Assembly (NCBI RefSeq): GCF_036010325.1
Contig: NZ_CP108549.1
Coordinates: forward strand, 62,001 to 126,000
Direction: 5' to 3'
Length of the DNA: 64,000 bases
Origin: Streptomyces sp. NBC_01210
Lineage (GTDB): Bacteria; Actinomycetota; Actinomycetes; Streptomycetales; Streptomycetaceae
Shown here: positions 43,238 to 51,932 of the stretch, one piece after another
Position numbering within the stretch: the stretch's first letter is position 1
How the letters are laid out: every line of letters begins with the position of its first letter
Made by a program: the position numbers and the translations under genes
The notes under the pieces: model-generated
What the model was told of the DNA's origin: nothing
What the model saw: only the letters and a program-made list of their open reading frames with translations
The model's database searches: none

Positions 43238-44489
43238 AGCGGGCCCATGAGCCGTGCGCAGGCCCGCTCCAGCAACCGGCGGTCCACTACCGCACGGCTC
43301 TTGCCGTAGATCTCGGCGGTCAGGTGCGAGGTGAGCTTCGCCCACGTCCGGAAATTGCCGTGGCCCACATGCTCGTCCACCCACACGACATCGTCCTCGC
43401 TCACGTCCTCCCACAACGGGTGGAAGGCCGCCATCGCCGCTGCCACCTCGCCCGGGCGAAGACGCGACACCAACTCCCAGGTCAGCACCCGAGAGGCCAG
43501 CGCGGGCACCCGGCGCAGCGCCCGTTCGCTGCCCGCCCCCGCCAGCACGAGCGCCGTATCCGTGTCCGGGTGGTCCCACAGCCCGCGCAGAAACTCCAGC
43601 GCCGGCCCCGGAAGGCGCTGCGCCTCGTCCAGTACCAGCACGCGGGGCTGTCTCAACGCGTTCCGGCCTCCCCCGCCCCACGCGGCAGACGCCTGCCCAG
43701 CTCGAGAGCGTCCGCGAGTACCCGGCGCAGTTCGGGAACCGTCGAGTGCACACCAACATGGACCCGACGGACCCGGGCCGGGCGCGGCAGCTGGGACAGG
43801 GCGTACTGCAACGCGACGGTCTTCCCGTAACCCGCGTCGCCGTACAAACACACCACCGCCCCGACCGCAGCCGCGTGCGCGACCGTCCGCAGCACCGACC
43901 ACACGGCAGCTGTGTGCACCACCTGGGCGCCCGGCACCAGGACCGGAACCTGCGCCAAGTGCTTCTGCTCCCGCAGAAACACCTGCCCACCGCCGCCCTT
44001 CTCGGCCACCACGTTCAGGCCCAGCTCGCTGAGCGGATCCGGCCGGCTCGACCCGGCAACCTCAGGCTCCCGCTCAACCACCAAAGCCCGCCCCGCCCGA
44101 CGGTCCCTGCGAATCACCCGATGCAACGTCGACGCCGACGGCACCGAAGCCCCGCCACCCGCAGCGGCCAGCCGACGCCTCAGCTCAGCAACATTCCCTC
44201 CCACCTCGCCAAGCAGCGCCCACACCTCGTCCGACACCGCATACCCCTGCCGGACCCCGGCCTCCATCCGCCCGGTCGACTTGGCCTGCTCCAGCCAGCG
44301 CCACACCGTACGCTCCGAAACACCCACCATCTCAGCGACCGCACGCACATGCCGCGTCGACAGCTCCCCCGCCTGCTGCCGCTCCAGCAAACGACGCACC
44401 ACCAACGCCCTCGGCAGCCCAGCCCCCCGGTCGGCCCTCACGTCCTGATCCACCCCACGATCACACCGGTCTCCCCCACCACACCGCAT
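43234..44489 (-). pseudogene. collapsed second transposition module: TniA N-terminus fused to a TniB-like ATPase, frameshifted
   Basis: The 5' part has transposase helix-turn-helix units like the main copy (LSTRHVRAVAEMVGVSERTV then WRWLEQAK; YAVSDEVWALLGEVGGNVAE) and runs, after about 130 residues, directly into an ATPase N-terminus with HTAAVWSVLRTVAHAAAVG and Walker A GDAGYGKT. The DDE core is missing, so an internal deletion fused two genes. A frame change near 43668, in a run of Gs, then separates the Walker B part (RVLVLDEAQRLPGPALEF ... HGNFRTWAKLTSHLTAEIYG). The stop overlaps the main tniA start. Confidence 0.65.
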
Positions 44490-44598
44490 CAGAACTCACG
44501 AACCTGAGACAGCATCACCCGCCATCAGATAAAGCCCCATGACAGCGATCCCAGCCATCAGACTCTCGCCTCATGACAGTGCCAGCCCTACCATCACA
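44483..44598 (-). repeat. imperfect ~34-bp direct repeats, probable transposon end
   Basis: On the minus strand three full units and one partial unit follow each other. Each contains TCTGATGG (or TGTGATGG), a G-rich spacer and (G/A)CTGTC(A/T)(T/C)(G/A)(G/A)GG. Spacings are about 33-35 bp (44563-44598, 44530-44562, 44495-44529, partial 44483-44494). Tandem transposase-binding sites next to the first transposase gene are typical of Tn7/Tn5053/Mu-like ends. Confidence 0.5.
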
Positions 44599-44731
44599 AC
44601 CCACTGACCAGTACCAATACACCAACCACCAGACCACCAACACCGACTCTCACCACCACCGACCCCAAGCCGAGAGGCCGCAAGCTGTCGAGAGAATTGA
44701 GGTGCCCAGCCAGGGAGTCCAAGGAGGCTCG

Positions 44732-44839
44732 ATGCCGCCGGACCCCCACCGCCGTCGACTGCAGATCAAGCAGGCCGCGGCTGAACAGGCGAAGCAACAG
44801 ACGGCCGCGCGAACGTTGGACTGTCAGTTCGGGCGATAA
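44732..44839 (+). CDS. small basic peptide, 35 aa
   Basis: AAGGAGG stands 4 nt before ATG 44732. The frame encodes PPDPHRRRLQIKQAAAEQAK then QQTAARTLDCQFGR. The translation signal is excellent, and the sequence is a charged helix. No homologue was recognised. A longer in-frame extension to 44573 would read through the transposon-end repeats. Confidence 0.35.
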   Translation: MPPDPHRRRLQIKQAAAEQAKQQTAARTLDCQFGR

Positions 44840-44866
44840 AGAATCCGGTCAGGCCTCTAGGACGGA

Positions 44867-46031
44867 TCATGCGGCTGCTGGCTGAGGGTCGGTAGGGATG
44901 CGCCCCTCGGGATGGTTGTGAATCCAGGACAGGCCGCCGAGGTCCAGGCACCCACGGGTACGGGTGACGGCGACGTAGGCGAGGCGCGCTTCGCTGTCGT
45001 CGATCGGGCCGGGAATCGGGCGGCCGTTCTTGTCCTGCTGGTCGGTGTCCTTGGGCGGAAGGAAGTCATCGGCAATTTTGACGGTCCCCCATTCACGGCC
45101 TTTGGCGCGGTGGGCGGTGGAGACAGTGACGTCGGCGTGCGCTTCGGGGGTGAGTTGGTCGACGGCGGCAAGGATGGCGTCCGGGCCGTGCTGATCGATG
45201 AGGTCGACGAACGGCTTCAGGTCGCCGCCGGCGGGGTCATGTTCGGCGTAGTCCTGCAGTTCGCCCCAGGAGGGGAAGAGGAGGAGTTCTGGGTGCCAGG
45301 TGCGGCGACCTTCTTTGAGGTCACGGGCGGCGGTTGCCAGGGAGCGCAGGCTCTCCCCTCCCCCGGCCAGCCCAACGCGATAACCGGCGCCAAGGTGTGC
45401 CATCACTTCGGTCATGGCTCCGATGTTGGTCCGGCACAGCACCGCATCGGGACGATCGACCGGAGCGAGTTCGGTGGGAATCGCGTCGGTGCCGGTCAGG
45501 CGGATGGGAGCGTCGGCGATCGTGAGCCACCGGTTGGCCTCGGCTGCGAGGCGGGGGCCGAAGCGGAAGGACTGCGACAGGGACAGGGCGCGGCCGTCGA
45601 AGCCGGTCATGACGTCGCGGGCGCCGCGCCAGCCGTAGATGGCCTGGGCGGAGTCGCCGACCATCACCAGCTGGGCGTGGGTGCGTTGGGCGGTGAAGAT
45701 GGACGGACTTGGTGATGCCGAGGGCCATGCCGGTTTTCCAGCCTGCCTGGCGTGGCCCGTTCAGGCGGCGGGCGTAGCGGTGGCCGATGGCAGCGAACGC
45801 GAGGGCGTGAGCGGTCTTGCACATCACGGTGGAAGGGAAGCGGGCGACGGCGTCGTGGGCGATGGCCTTGTTGAAGGCGATGTAACGCCCGCGGCGCCGA
45901 GTGGAGGAAGCAAGCAAGACCAGCGTGCTGGTCTTGCCGGTACCGGCGCCTGCCTGGAGCGCCAAGTGGCCGCCAGCGCGGAAGACGTCGGCGGCTGCGG
46001 TCTGTTCATCGGTCGGATTCAGCACTGTCAC
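44867..46031 (-). pseudogene. UvrD/Rep-type superfamily I helicase with internal deletion and frameshift
   Basis: The N-terminal part from GTG 46031 has TDEQTAAADVFRAGGHLALQ, Walker A GAGTGKTS and IAFNKAIAHDAVARFP. After about 105 residues the frame breaks near 45705 and resumes as THAQLVMVGDSAQAIYGWRG (motif III), then SFRFGPRLAAEANRWL (motif IV), VSTAHRAKGREWGTVKI (motif V) and RLAYVAVTRTRGCLDL (motif VI). The expected region between motifs Ia and II, including DEAQ-type Walker B, is missing. The enzyme cannot work. Such helicases are common in Streptomyces plasmids and arms. Confidence 0.75.
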
Positions 46032-46498
46032 GTTCCAGACGGGGCGTGGGTGAGGGTGCGGCCAACGGCCGCCAGCAGCTGGTCTGGCGTGGTGTGGGCC
46101 AGCAGGGCTTTCAGGGCGTGGTCGAGGTGCTCGGCTTGCTGACGGGCGTGGCGGGCCAGGGCACGGTGGATGGTCTGCTGGAGGAAGACGCGGGGTGATT
46201 GGCCCATCTGTTCGGCAGCGCGGCGGACGAAGGCGTCCGCGGTGGGGCTGAAGGCAACGGTGAGAACGACGTGTCCGTCGCGGGCCGGATAGTGGGTGGC
46301 GAGGACATCGAGGGGCAGCAGCTCATTGAGGCGGTGGTGCGCGCGGCTGAGGACCCGGTCGGGATTCTTCGCCTTCACCACGGTCATCAGACGGGTGACG
46401 TCGTGGTTGGCGGCGAGCGGCATCACGCGGACGGCACGGGCCAGTTCAGCTTGCGTGGCGGGCCGGGTCAGGGTGATCTCAAGAGCGTGGTGCGGCAT
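46028..46498 (-). CDS. hypothetical protein, 156 aa, coupled to the helicase gene
   Basis: The frame from ATG 46498 (PHHALEITLTRPATQAELAR) has a beta-strand opening, then RLMTVVKAKNPDRVLSRAHH, VVLTVAFSPTADAFVRRAAE and MGQSPRVFLQQTIHRALARH. The last part resembles a ribbon-helix-helix or helical DNA-binding tail. Its stop overlaps the helicase start (GTGA), which implies a shared operon. Function unknown. Confidence 0.5.
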   Translation of the reverse strand: MPHHALEITLTRPATQAELARAVRVMPLAANHDVTRLMTVVKAKNPDRVLSRAHHRLNELLPLDVLATHYPARDGHVVLTVAFSPTADAFVRRAAEQMGQSPRVFLQQTIHRALARHARQQAEHLDHALKALLAHTTPDQLLAAVGRTLTHAPSGT

Positions 46499-46547
46499 GG
46501 TCAGGCCTCCGTGGCGTACGGGTGGCGGCTCTGTCTGGACGCTGCGT

Positions 46548-47411
46548 TCACGACTGATCCCGGCGGCCTGGGGCGGTGGCGGGGAGGCGGGCGTGGATGT
46601 GCTCGTGGTGGAGCAGCGGGTCGAAGACCTCCCAGTCCGCCAGGGCCAGGTCCGCAGCTGCGGGGGCGGCGGCGTGCGCGGGGCAGCGTTGGGTGCGCCA
46701 GCGCAGCTGCTCCGCGTAGCGAAGGGGGGTGAGGTCGTAGACGGCCATGTCGGCGGCGGGCAGGGCCAGTTGTCCGCGGGATGCGGTGGCGGGCATGAGC
46801 CTCCAGACACCGGCGGGGCCCTCGGCGGCGAGGACGGGATGGGGGCAGCGGTGGCGCCGGCGGGTCTGGGCGACGCACTGGATGTCGTCGACGGGGCGGG
46901 CGGCGAGGTAACGGCCGTACAGGATCTGCACCACGGGCCGGGCCGGTCGGCACATCGATGGTTCTGCCGCTGGCGGGTCGCTGGGCGAGGGCGAGGTGAA
47001 GGCGCCGGTGTCGAGCAGGCGCCGGGTGAGCAGCGCGAGGCGGCGGCGCAGTTCGGCCAGCTGCGGCGTCAGCGGCTCGGGAGGCTGGTGTGCGGGGCAC
47101 AGGACAGGGTGCGGGATACGGCACCACAGTGTGCCGTCGCCCGCAGGATGGGCGATGCCGGAGTCGACGTGCCACCGGCAGGAGACCGGGACATCAGCCG
47201 CAGCAAGTTCCTGCGGGTGCAGGCCGACGGGCCGCCCCTGGGTGCGGGCGTACCAGTCGATGCGGTTGCCGCAGTCACGGCAGAGGCTGGGCTGAGCGGT
47301 GCGCAGGAGCCGGCTGGGGCTGTCGGCAGCAACCCGCAGGGAACGCAGGCGTCGGGATCCCGTGGGAGTGCCGTCCCAGCGTCGACCGGACGGAGTGGTG
47401 AGGGAACACAT
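46548..47411 (-). CDS. DUF6083 family protein
   Basis: The 287-aa protein has the DUF6083 pattern: RRWDGTPTGSRRLRSLRVAA, then PSLCRDCGNRIDWYARTQGR, VPVSCRWHVDSGIAHPAGDG and LWCRIPHPVLCPAH. The C-x2-C and later Cys/His residues suggest zinc binding. The C-terminal part is a second domain with RRHRCPHPVLAAEG and PLRYAEQLRWRTQRCPAH. The family is seen in Streptomyces plasmids and arms; no function is known. ATG 47411 is preferred over a TTG at 47432. A 20-bp palindrome lies upstream. Confidence 0.65.
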   Translation of the reverse strand: MCSLTTPSGRRWDGTPTGSRRLRSLRVAADSPSRLLRTAQPSLCRDCGNRIDWYARTQGRPVGLHPQELAAADVPVSCRWHVDSGIAHPAGDGTLWCRIPHPVLCPAHQPPEPLTPQLAELRRRLALLTRRLLDTGAFTSPSPSDPPAAEPSMCRPARPVVQILYGRYLAARPVDDIQCVAQTRRRHRCPHPVLAAEGPAGVWRLMPATASRGQLALPAADMAVYDLTPLRYAEQLRWRTQRCPAHAAAPAAADLALADWEVFDPLLHHEHIHARLPATAPGRRDQS

Positions 47412-47495
47412 GGCCGCGAAGGTGACAGGCAACGCGCCGCCAACTCGACGTCCGAGCCGCCCATGTCCCGCGAACAGCCCAATTCACTGGAACAG

Positions 47496-47515
47496 ACGTG
47501 CGACCTGTCGCACGT
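47496..47515. promoter_or_regulatory. 20-bp palindrome upstream of the DUF6083 gene
   Basis: ACGTGCGAC, CT, GTCGCACGT is perfectly symmetric and lies about 85 bp before the DUF6083 start, after the Xre gene's stop. It could be an operator or, less likely, a terminator of the Xre gene. Confidence 0.4.
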
Positions 47516-47570
47516 GTACGCGATACCGGTGACCGGATCGGGTGATCTGTCGACAGCGGTGCAGCCGGGG

Positions 47571-47834
47571 CTAGTCGGCGGCTTCGGCGGGAGGCTCGTG
47601 CCCGTCGCAGAGGGTGGCGAAGAGATGATCGACGGGCACGTTCAGGGCATGGGCGAGGGCGTGCCAGGACTTGAGGGATCCAATGGTGCGGCCCTGCTCG
47701 ATCTCGATGAGGGTGCGCCTGGCCAGGCCGCTGCGGCGGGCCAGTTCGTCATAGCTCCAGCCGCGCTCGCTCCTCAGCCTCGCCAGCTCCAGACGCAGCG
47801 CGGTGAGGTTCGGGTCGGGCGGGAAGATCGTCAC
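47571..47834 (-). CDS. Xre-family helix-turn-helix regulator, 87 aa
   Basis: The frame from GTG 47834, preceded by GGTGGGG, encodes a compact Xre protein: LTALRLELARLRSERGWSYD, the recognition region ELARRSGLARRTLIEIEQGR and SLKSWHALAHALNVPVDHLF. It should bind DNA as a dimer. Three 12-bp palindromes lie directly upstream, which suggests autoregulation and control of the divergent gene at 48019. A much longer frame to 48308 is antisense read-through. Confidence 0.75.
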   Translation of the reverse strand: MTIFPPDPNLTALRLELARLRSERGWSYDELARRSGLARRTLIEIEQGRTIGSLKSWHALAHALNVPVDHLFATLCDGHEPPAEAAD

Positions 47835-47847
47835 CCCACCATCCGAC

Positions 47848-47931
47848 GGTGCAGACACCTGCCCTGTCAGTGCAGACCTCTGCCCTATTTCTGCAGGTGA
47901 CCACCCCAGCGGCAGGGCAGAGGTCTGCACT
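47848..47931. promoter_or_regulatory. operator cluster between the Xre gene and the divergent gene
   Basis: Three related sites occur: GCAGACACCTGC (47851-47862), GCAGACCTCTGC (47872-47883) and GCAGAGGTCTGC (47917-47928), each a near or perfect palindrome of the GCAGA-2-TCTGC type. The last two also form a perfect 18-bp inverted repeat (AGTGCAGACCTCTGCCCT). Their position fits a regulator-controlled divergent promoter. Confidence 0.6.
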
Positions 47932-48018
47932 ACGGTGCGGCCAACACCCCCGCTCCCCAGCGAATCGGTGGGGAGGCAGGAGCGGCCCCGCGCCGACGGA
48001 TGGAGGAACGCGCGCCCC

Positions 48019-49074
48019 ATGAGGCTGTGCACCATGCACCCACCGGTGCCCCGTACCTGGACCGTAGCACTACGCCCCCAACACGACGGCCCGGTCCTGT
48101 TCTGCCCACGCTGCTCACCCGGCGGAGAACAGGCCTTGCAGGCGGCGTCCGCCCGCCCCGCAGCCCTCGCACACCTGGCCCGGCACGCCCGCAGCGACAC
48201 CCTCCCCACCCATCTGCGCACCTGCCAGTGCCACGAACGCGGCTGCCGCTGGCACCCCGCCACCGCGGCTGCACCGGCCCCGTCCTGCTCGTCCTCACCC
48301 GCGAACACGGCGGCCGCACCTGGCGCCTGGCCGACACCTGCGCCTCCTGCGCCGCAGCCACCCCCAAGCAGCCGTCGTCCCCGACACCGCCCTCAACGCT
48401 CCGCCGGCACGGCATCTGCCCGAGGACGGTCCCGGCTCCAGCCGCGTGAAGCGCGCCAGGCGACGACGTGGTCCATCCGAACAAGTCCGCATCCAGGACA
48501 TGCTCAGCTACCTCGCCGCCCACTCCCTGAGGGCAACAGTCCCGAGGCCCGGCTGCTCGCCCTCCAGTGCGCCTTGCGGGCCGACACCCGTGAGCAGGTG
48601 CGCCTCCCCGTCGGGCTCCTGCGCAGCATGCGCCTGGCACACCACTCCACGTCCTGGGACGAGCTGGAACACCACCGCTGGCTCCGCATCCTGCAACCCG
48701 GCACCGCGCCCCCGCACGCCCGAACCCTCACCGCCCAGTTGGTCGATAGCCTCAGCCAGGCGCCCGGTCGCCCCGATCGCCACCGGGCCGCCGACTGGGC
48801 GCTACGCGTCACCTCCGCAGCACCGCTGAGAGCGCTGCCCGCCAGTACACGGCTGACCGCACTGGCCCTCGAAGCGCACCACTCCCCCGCCGACGCACAC
48901 GCGGGCGTTGAAGCCGACCGCCTCAGCCGCGCATGCGGCACCAGACCCGCAGACCTCGGCTCACTGCTCGATCAGCTCGTCACAGCCGGGACGATCAGAT
49001 CATGGGCCTGCGACCCGCACACCGAAGAGCTCCACTGGACCCCCTCGCGCCCCACGGCACGCCCTGCCGGGTGA
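48019..49074 (+). pseudogene. decayed hypothetical protein with cysteine clusters, three frame changes
   Basis: The protein can be followed through all three frames. It starts RLCTMHPPVPRTWTVALRP with FCPRCSPGGEQ and CQCHERGCRW; changes frame near 48260 to GPVLLVLTREHGGRTWRLAD and TCASCAAAT; near 48365 to GPSEQVRIQDMLSYLAAHSL; and near 48530 back to SPEARLLALQCALRADTREQ through to a helical end. The Cys pairs suggest a lost zinc-binding domain, and the C-terminal half looks like a winged-helix protein. It is divergent from the Xre regulator. Confidence 0.55.
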
Positions 49075-49184
49075 GGCTGGCCCACCGCAATGCTGTCGTC
49101 GTGCGCTGTCCCGGATACCCGGGATGCAGCTCCCTTGTTGCCGGGAACGCTGCCCGCCGAAAGTGCCCGTACTGGAGGTGAGCC

Positions 49185-49436
49185 ATGAACGAGCTCGCGG
49201 GAAGCCAAGAGGCACGCACGATCCCGAGCACGACGCCCCTGCTGGCGAAGCTGGCGCAGAAACGAACCGCCTGGACCCTGTGGATCGCCACGCTGGTCGT
49301 GGCGGCGATCCAGGCGGCAGAAGACGCGGCAGCGTCCACGGCGCCCAGGGGTCAGTCCTGGAGCGGCTCGCCCTCCGGCAGGGGTGCGGTCAGCGGATGC
49401 AGGCTCATGCCGAGGGCGAACAGCAAGTCGGGGTGA
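49185..49436 (+). CDS. small putative membrane protein
   Basis: GGAGGTGA sits 3-4 nt before ATG 49185. The first ~47 residues (NELAGSQEARTIPSTTPLLA, then QKRTAWTLWIATLVVAAIQA) form a charged start and one hydrophobic helix. The last ~30 codons overlap the 3' end of the convergent gene at 49352 and look like fused, non-native sequence. The gene may be truncated. Confidence 0.35.
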   Translation: MNELAGSQEARTIPSTTPLLAKLAQKRTAWTLWIATLVVAAIQAAEDAAASTAPRGQSWSGSPSGRGAVSGCRLMPRANSKSG

Positions 49437-50107
49437 GGGGCGGGTGGGCCGGCGGGGGCGAGTAGACGCCGGTTGGCCAGACGAGGGATTTGCGCGGCCG
49501 GAACATCCGCGGGCAGGCCGCGCGCAGCGCGGTGGAGCAGGTCTGCTGCGGCGGTGGCTTCGCCGAGGCTGAGTGCTGCGGCGGTGTGTCCTGTGCTGTA
49601 CAGGCTGTTCAGCTGCCGGGTGGTCAGCAGTCCGGGCAGGGCGGCCAGGTGAATGGTTGTTTCGGTGTGGATGAGGCGCTGGGGGCTGTTGGCCTGGTGG
49701 AGATGAGCCTTCAGAGCGGCGGCCGCTCGCTTCAGGCGCGTGGGGTCCCATTCCAAGGCGGAGGCCAGGTCGTCGGGATGGATGCGGCCAGTTTCGATGA
49801 GGGCGGCGTGCAGTACGGCTGTGTGGGGGGCGAGTTGCGGGCTGCGGTGGGGTGGTTTGCGGGTGGTGTCGGGCTGGCGGAGCAGGGACTCGGGCGGCGT
49901 GTTCAGAGCGTGGGCCAGGGCGATCAGGGCCGCGCTGCTGAGGGTCTGGGGCGTGAGGTGGGGGTCCCAGCCGGTGGTGGGGATACCCGTCAGTGCGGTC
50001 AGTTCGTCGTCGGTGAGCCGGCATTCCAGGGCGCGCGCCCGCAGGTAGGGCAGGTCGAATGCCGCAGGGATCTGGAGGTGGGGCGGTTGTGGAGTCTGGT
50101 CGGTCAC
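49352..50107 (-). CDS. hypothetical helix-turn-helix-like protein, 251 aa
   Basis: From GTG 50107, overlapping the upstream stop, the protein starts with FDLPYLRARALECRLTDDEL and the segment SSAALIALAHALNTPPESLL. That resembles a degenerate Xre-type domain at residues 15-70. A second helical part has DDLASALEWDPTRLKRAAAA and PGLLTTRQLNSLYSTGHTAA, like paired winged helices. It is coupled to the HA-containing gene at 50104. Function unknown. Confidence 0.5.
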   Translation of the reverse strand: MTDQTPQPPHLQIPAAFDLPYLRARALECRLTDDELTALTGIPTTGWDPHLTPQTLSSAALIALAHALNTPPESLLRQPDTTRKPPHRSPQLAPHTAVLHAALIETGRIHPDDLASALEWDPTRLKRAAAALKAHLHQANSPQRLIHTETTIHLAALPGLLTTRQLNSLYSTGHTAAALSLGEATAAADLLHRAARGLPADVPAAQIPRLANRRLLAPAGPPAPHPDLLFALGMSLHPLTAPLPEGEPLQD

Positions 50108-51138
50108 GGGCGCGCTCCGGGCGTTGGGGCCAGGACGGCCGAAGTGGCCGGGGTGGGGGTGTTGAGGTGCCAGCAGCGGGCAGCGGTGTGCCAGTCCTCT
50201 ACGGGGTGAGGGTGGAGAACGGCGGGGATGGAGAGGCTGACGTCGCGGACGAGGTGGTCGAAGCGCTCGGAGGTGCCGAAGCAGTTGGCGAACAGTCCAA
50301 GGTGGTCGGCGGTGCGCGGGGTGCGGCGGCGGAATTCCAGGGCGGCGCGCAGGAGCGGGCGGGCGCGGGCCGGGACGGCGTACATGTGGCGCGGGCCGGG
50401 CGGCACGCCGACGTTGATCCGGGAGTCGCGGTCGATGGCCAGGCGGGTGGCGTGCTCGTCGACGCTGGCGAGTTGGGCCATGGACAGCAGGGACTGGGCA
50501 GTGCCGGTGAACAGCAAGGCGGCTACGGCGGCGGCGCGCAGCGGGTTGGGCAGCTGGGTGGTGATGGTGTGCACCACGCGGGGGGTGATCGGCACGGTGG
50601 TGATGCCGGGTCCGCCGCGTTCGGCGAGGTCGTCGGGCACATCGAGCAGGAGTGCTTGGCTGAGGAATCCGGCCTGGGCGCCGCGCAGGCGGGCCAGCGT
50701 GTGCTGAGGGCTGGGGCTGAGCACGGTCAGGCTGGACAGGAACAGGCGCAGGCCTTCCATGTCCTGCCAGGGGGGCTCGATGTGACGCTGGGGGACGTTG
50801 AGATGGCCCTCCCTCTCGCGGAAAGCCCGTGCGGCGGCCAGCCCGCACTGGAAGGCATGCTCGCGCGGCGGCAGGCGGCCCTCCGACTCCGGGAAGGCGG
50901 GCGTGTCGGGCAGTTCGAGGAGTCCCAACTCCGCGAGCAGGGACCTCTGTTCAGGGTGCAGACGGTCAAAGCGTGCGCGCTGGGCTTCAATGCACGTCTG
51001 TGCCTGAGAGGCCGGCTCGTTGCCTGCCAGGCTCTGGCGGGCGGCGTGGTAGGCCCGCTGCCAGGTGATCGGCCAGGGCGGGTTCCACCACCGGTCCAGG
51101 GCAGTGAGGGCAGCGACGCGGCTGGAGAAGCTGGGCAT
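50104..51138 (-). CDS. protein with helicase-associated-like N-terminus and recombinase-like C-terminus
   Basis: The 344-aa protein begins with an HA-like motif (ALDRWWNPPWPITWQRAYHA; LLAELGLLELPD; REREGHLNVPQRHIEP). The C-terminal ~180 residues (LPNPLRAAAVAALLFTGTAQ; SIPAVLHPHPVEDWHTAARC) recall the helical layout of tyrosine recombinases, but no clear R..H-x-x-R..Y set is visible. It is coupled to the next gene and divergent from an HA-helicase remnant that overlaps its start. The domain calls are tentative. Confidence 0.45.
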   Translation of the reverse strand: MPSFSSRVAALTALDRWWNPPWPITWQRAYHAARQSLAGNEPASQAQTCIEAQRARFDRLHPEQRSLLAELGLLELPDTPAFPESEGRLPPREHAFQCGLAAARAFREREGHLNVPQRHIEPPWQDMEGLRLFLSSLTVLSPSPQHTLARLRGAQAGFLSQALLLDVPDDLAERGGPGITTVPITPRVVHTITTQLPNPLRAAAVAALLFTGTAQSLLSMAQLASVDEHATRLAIDRDSRINVGVPPGPRHMYAVPARARPLLRAALEFRRRTPRTADHLGLFANCFGTSERFDHLVRDVSLSIPAVLHPHPVEDWHTAARCWHLNTPTPATSAVLAPTPGARP

Positions 51139-51824
51139 GGTCTGGTCGCTGGCGGATGAGCGGTTCCAGGAGAACCTGGCGGCGGCCCGCGCGTAGTTCG
51201 ATGAGCACTGGACGCTGTGCGCTCCGAGGTCGGCGACGGCGCTGGACCGGCCGGTGGGTCAGTGGCTGTCCAACCTGCGGCGGCCCGGCGCGCTGGCCGA
51301 ACACCCCGAGTGGGAAACGGCGTTGAAGGCGGTTGACGAGGACTGGAACCCCGGGTGGCCGGCGGAGTGGCAGCGGCACTACGCCGCGCTGCGCGAGCTG
51401 GTGGCCGACGAAGAGGACCAGGCGGAGGTCCTGCCCGGGTTCACGGTCCACGCGATGGACATCGGGAAGTGGCTGGCCAAGCAGCGCAAGCCCGAGGTCT
51501 GGCAAGCGCTTGCGGACAGGCAGCGCGAGCGCCTGGAGCAGCTCGGCATCACGCCGCTCGCCCCGGAGCCGGAGGCGCCCGCGAAGCCGTCCACGACGCC
51601 CGTGGGGGCCTTCGAGCGGGGTGTTGCGGCCCTGGGCGCAGTACAAGGCCCGCACGGGCTCCGTGACGGTCCCCAGAGCCCACGTGGAGCGGCTGGAAGA
51701 CGGGACCGAGGTCAAGCTCGGCGTGTTCCTGTCGAACACCAAGACCAGGCGTGCCAAGCTCACCTCCGACAAACTCGCCGCACTCGCCGCCCTCGGGCTG
51801 GAGTGGGCGGTGGCCCCCGCCTGA
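51137..51824 (+). pseudogene. remnant of an HA-repeat helicase C-terminus
   Basis: The sequence reads FQENLAAARAYF(stop at the Tyr codon, TAG 51194-51196), then GQWLSNLRRPGALAEHPEWE, DWNPGWPAEWQRHYAALREL, MDIGKWLAKQRKPEVWQALA and VGAFERGVAAL. Near 51635 the frame shifts and ends AQYKARTGSVTVPRAHVERL and LAALAALGLEWAV. These are the last helicase-associated modules of the helicase type seen at 5431-6687. One nonsense codon and one frameshift make it dead. Confidence 0.7.
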
Positions 51825-51853
51825 CGTCGGGGTCTCGTGGCAGTACAGTGACG

Positions 51854-51884
51854 GCGCCCGCCCGGGATGGTTCGGGGCGGGCGC
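51854..51884. terminator. bidirectional hairpin terminator
   Basis: A perfect 10-bp stem (GCGCCCGCCC and GGGCGGGCGC) has an 11-nt loop and a T-rich right side. It stands between the helicase remnant and the convergent gene fragment. Confidence 0.65.
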
Positions 51885-51932
51885 TGTATTCGTTCCTGCA
51901 GTCACGGGACGGCGTGACCGGCCTCCGGGGGG

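Noticed and set aside
41507-43990. 827-codon minus-strand frame crossing the IS21 end
   Set aside because: Only the part matching 42591-43237 is the real transposase N-terminus. The rest is antisense of istB and of the upstream ATPase.
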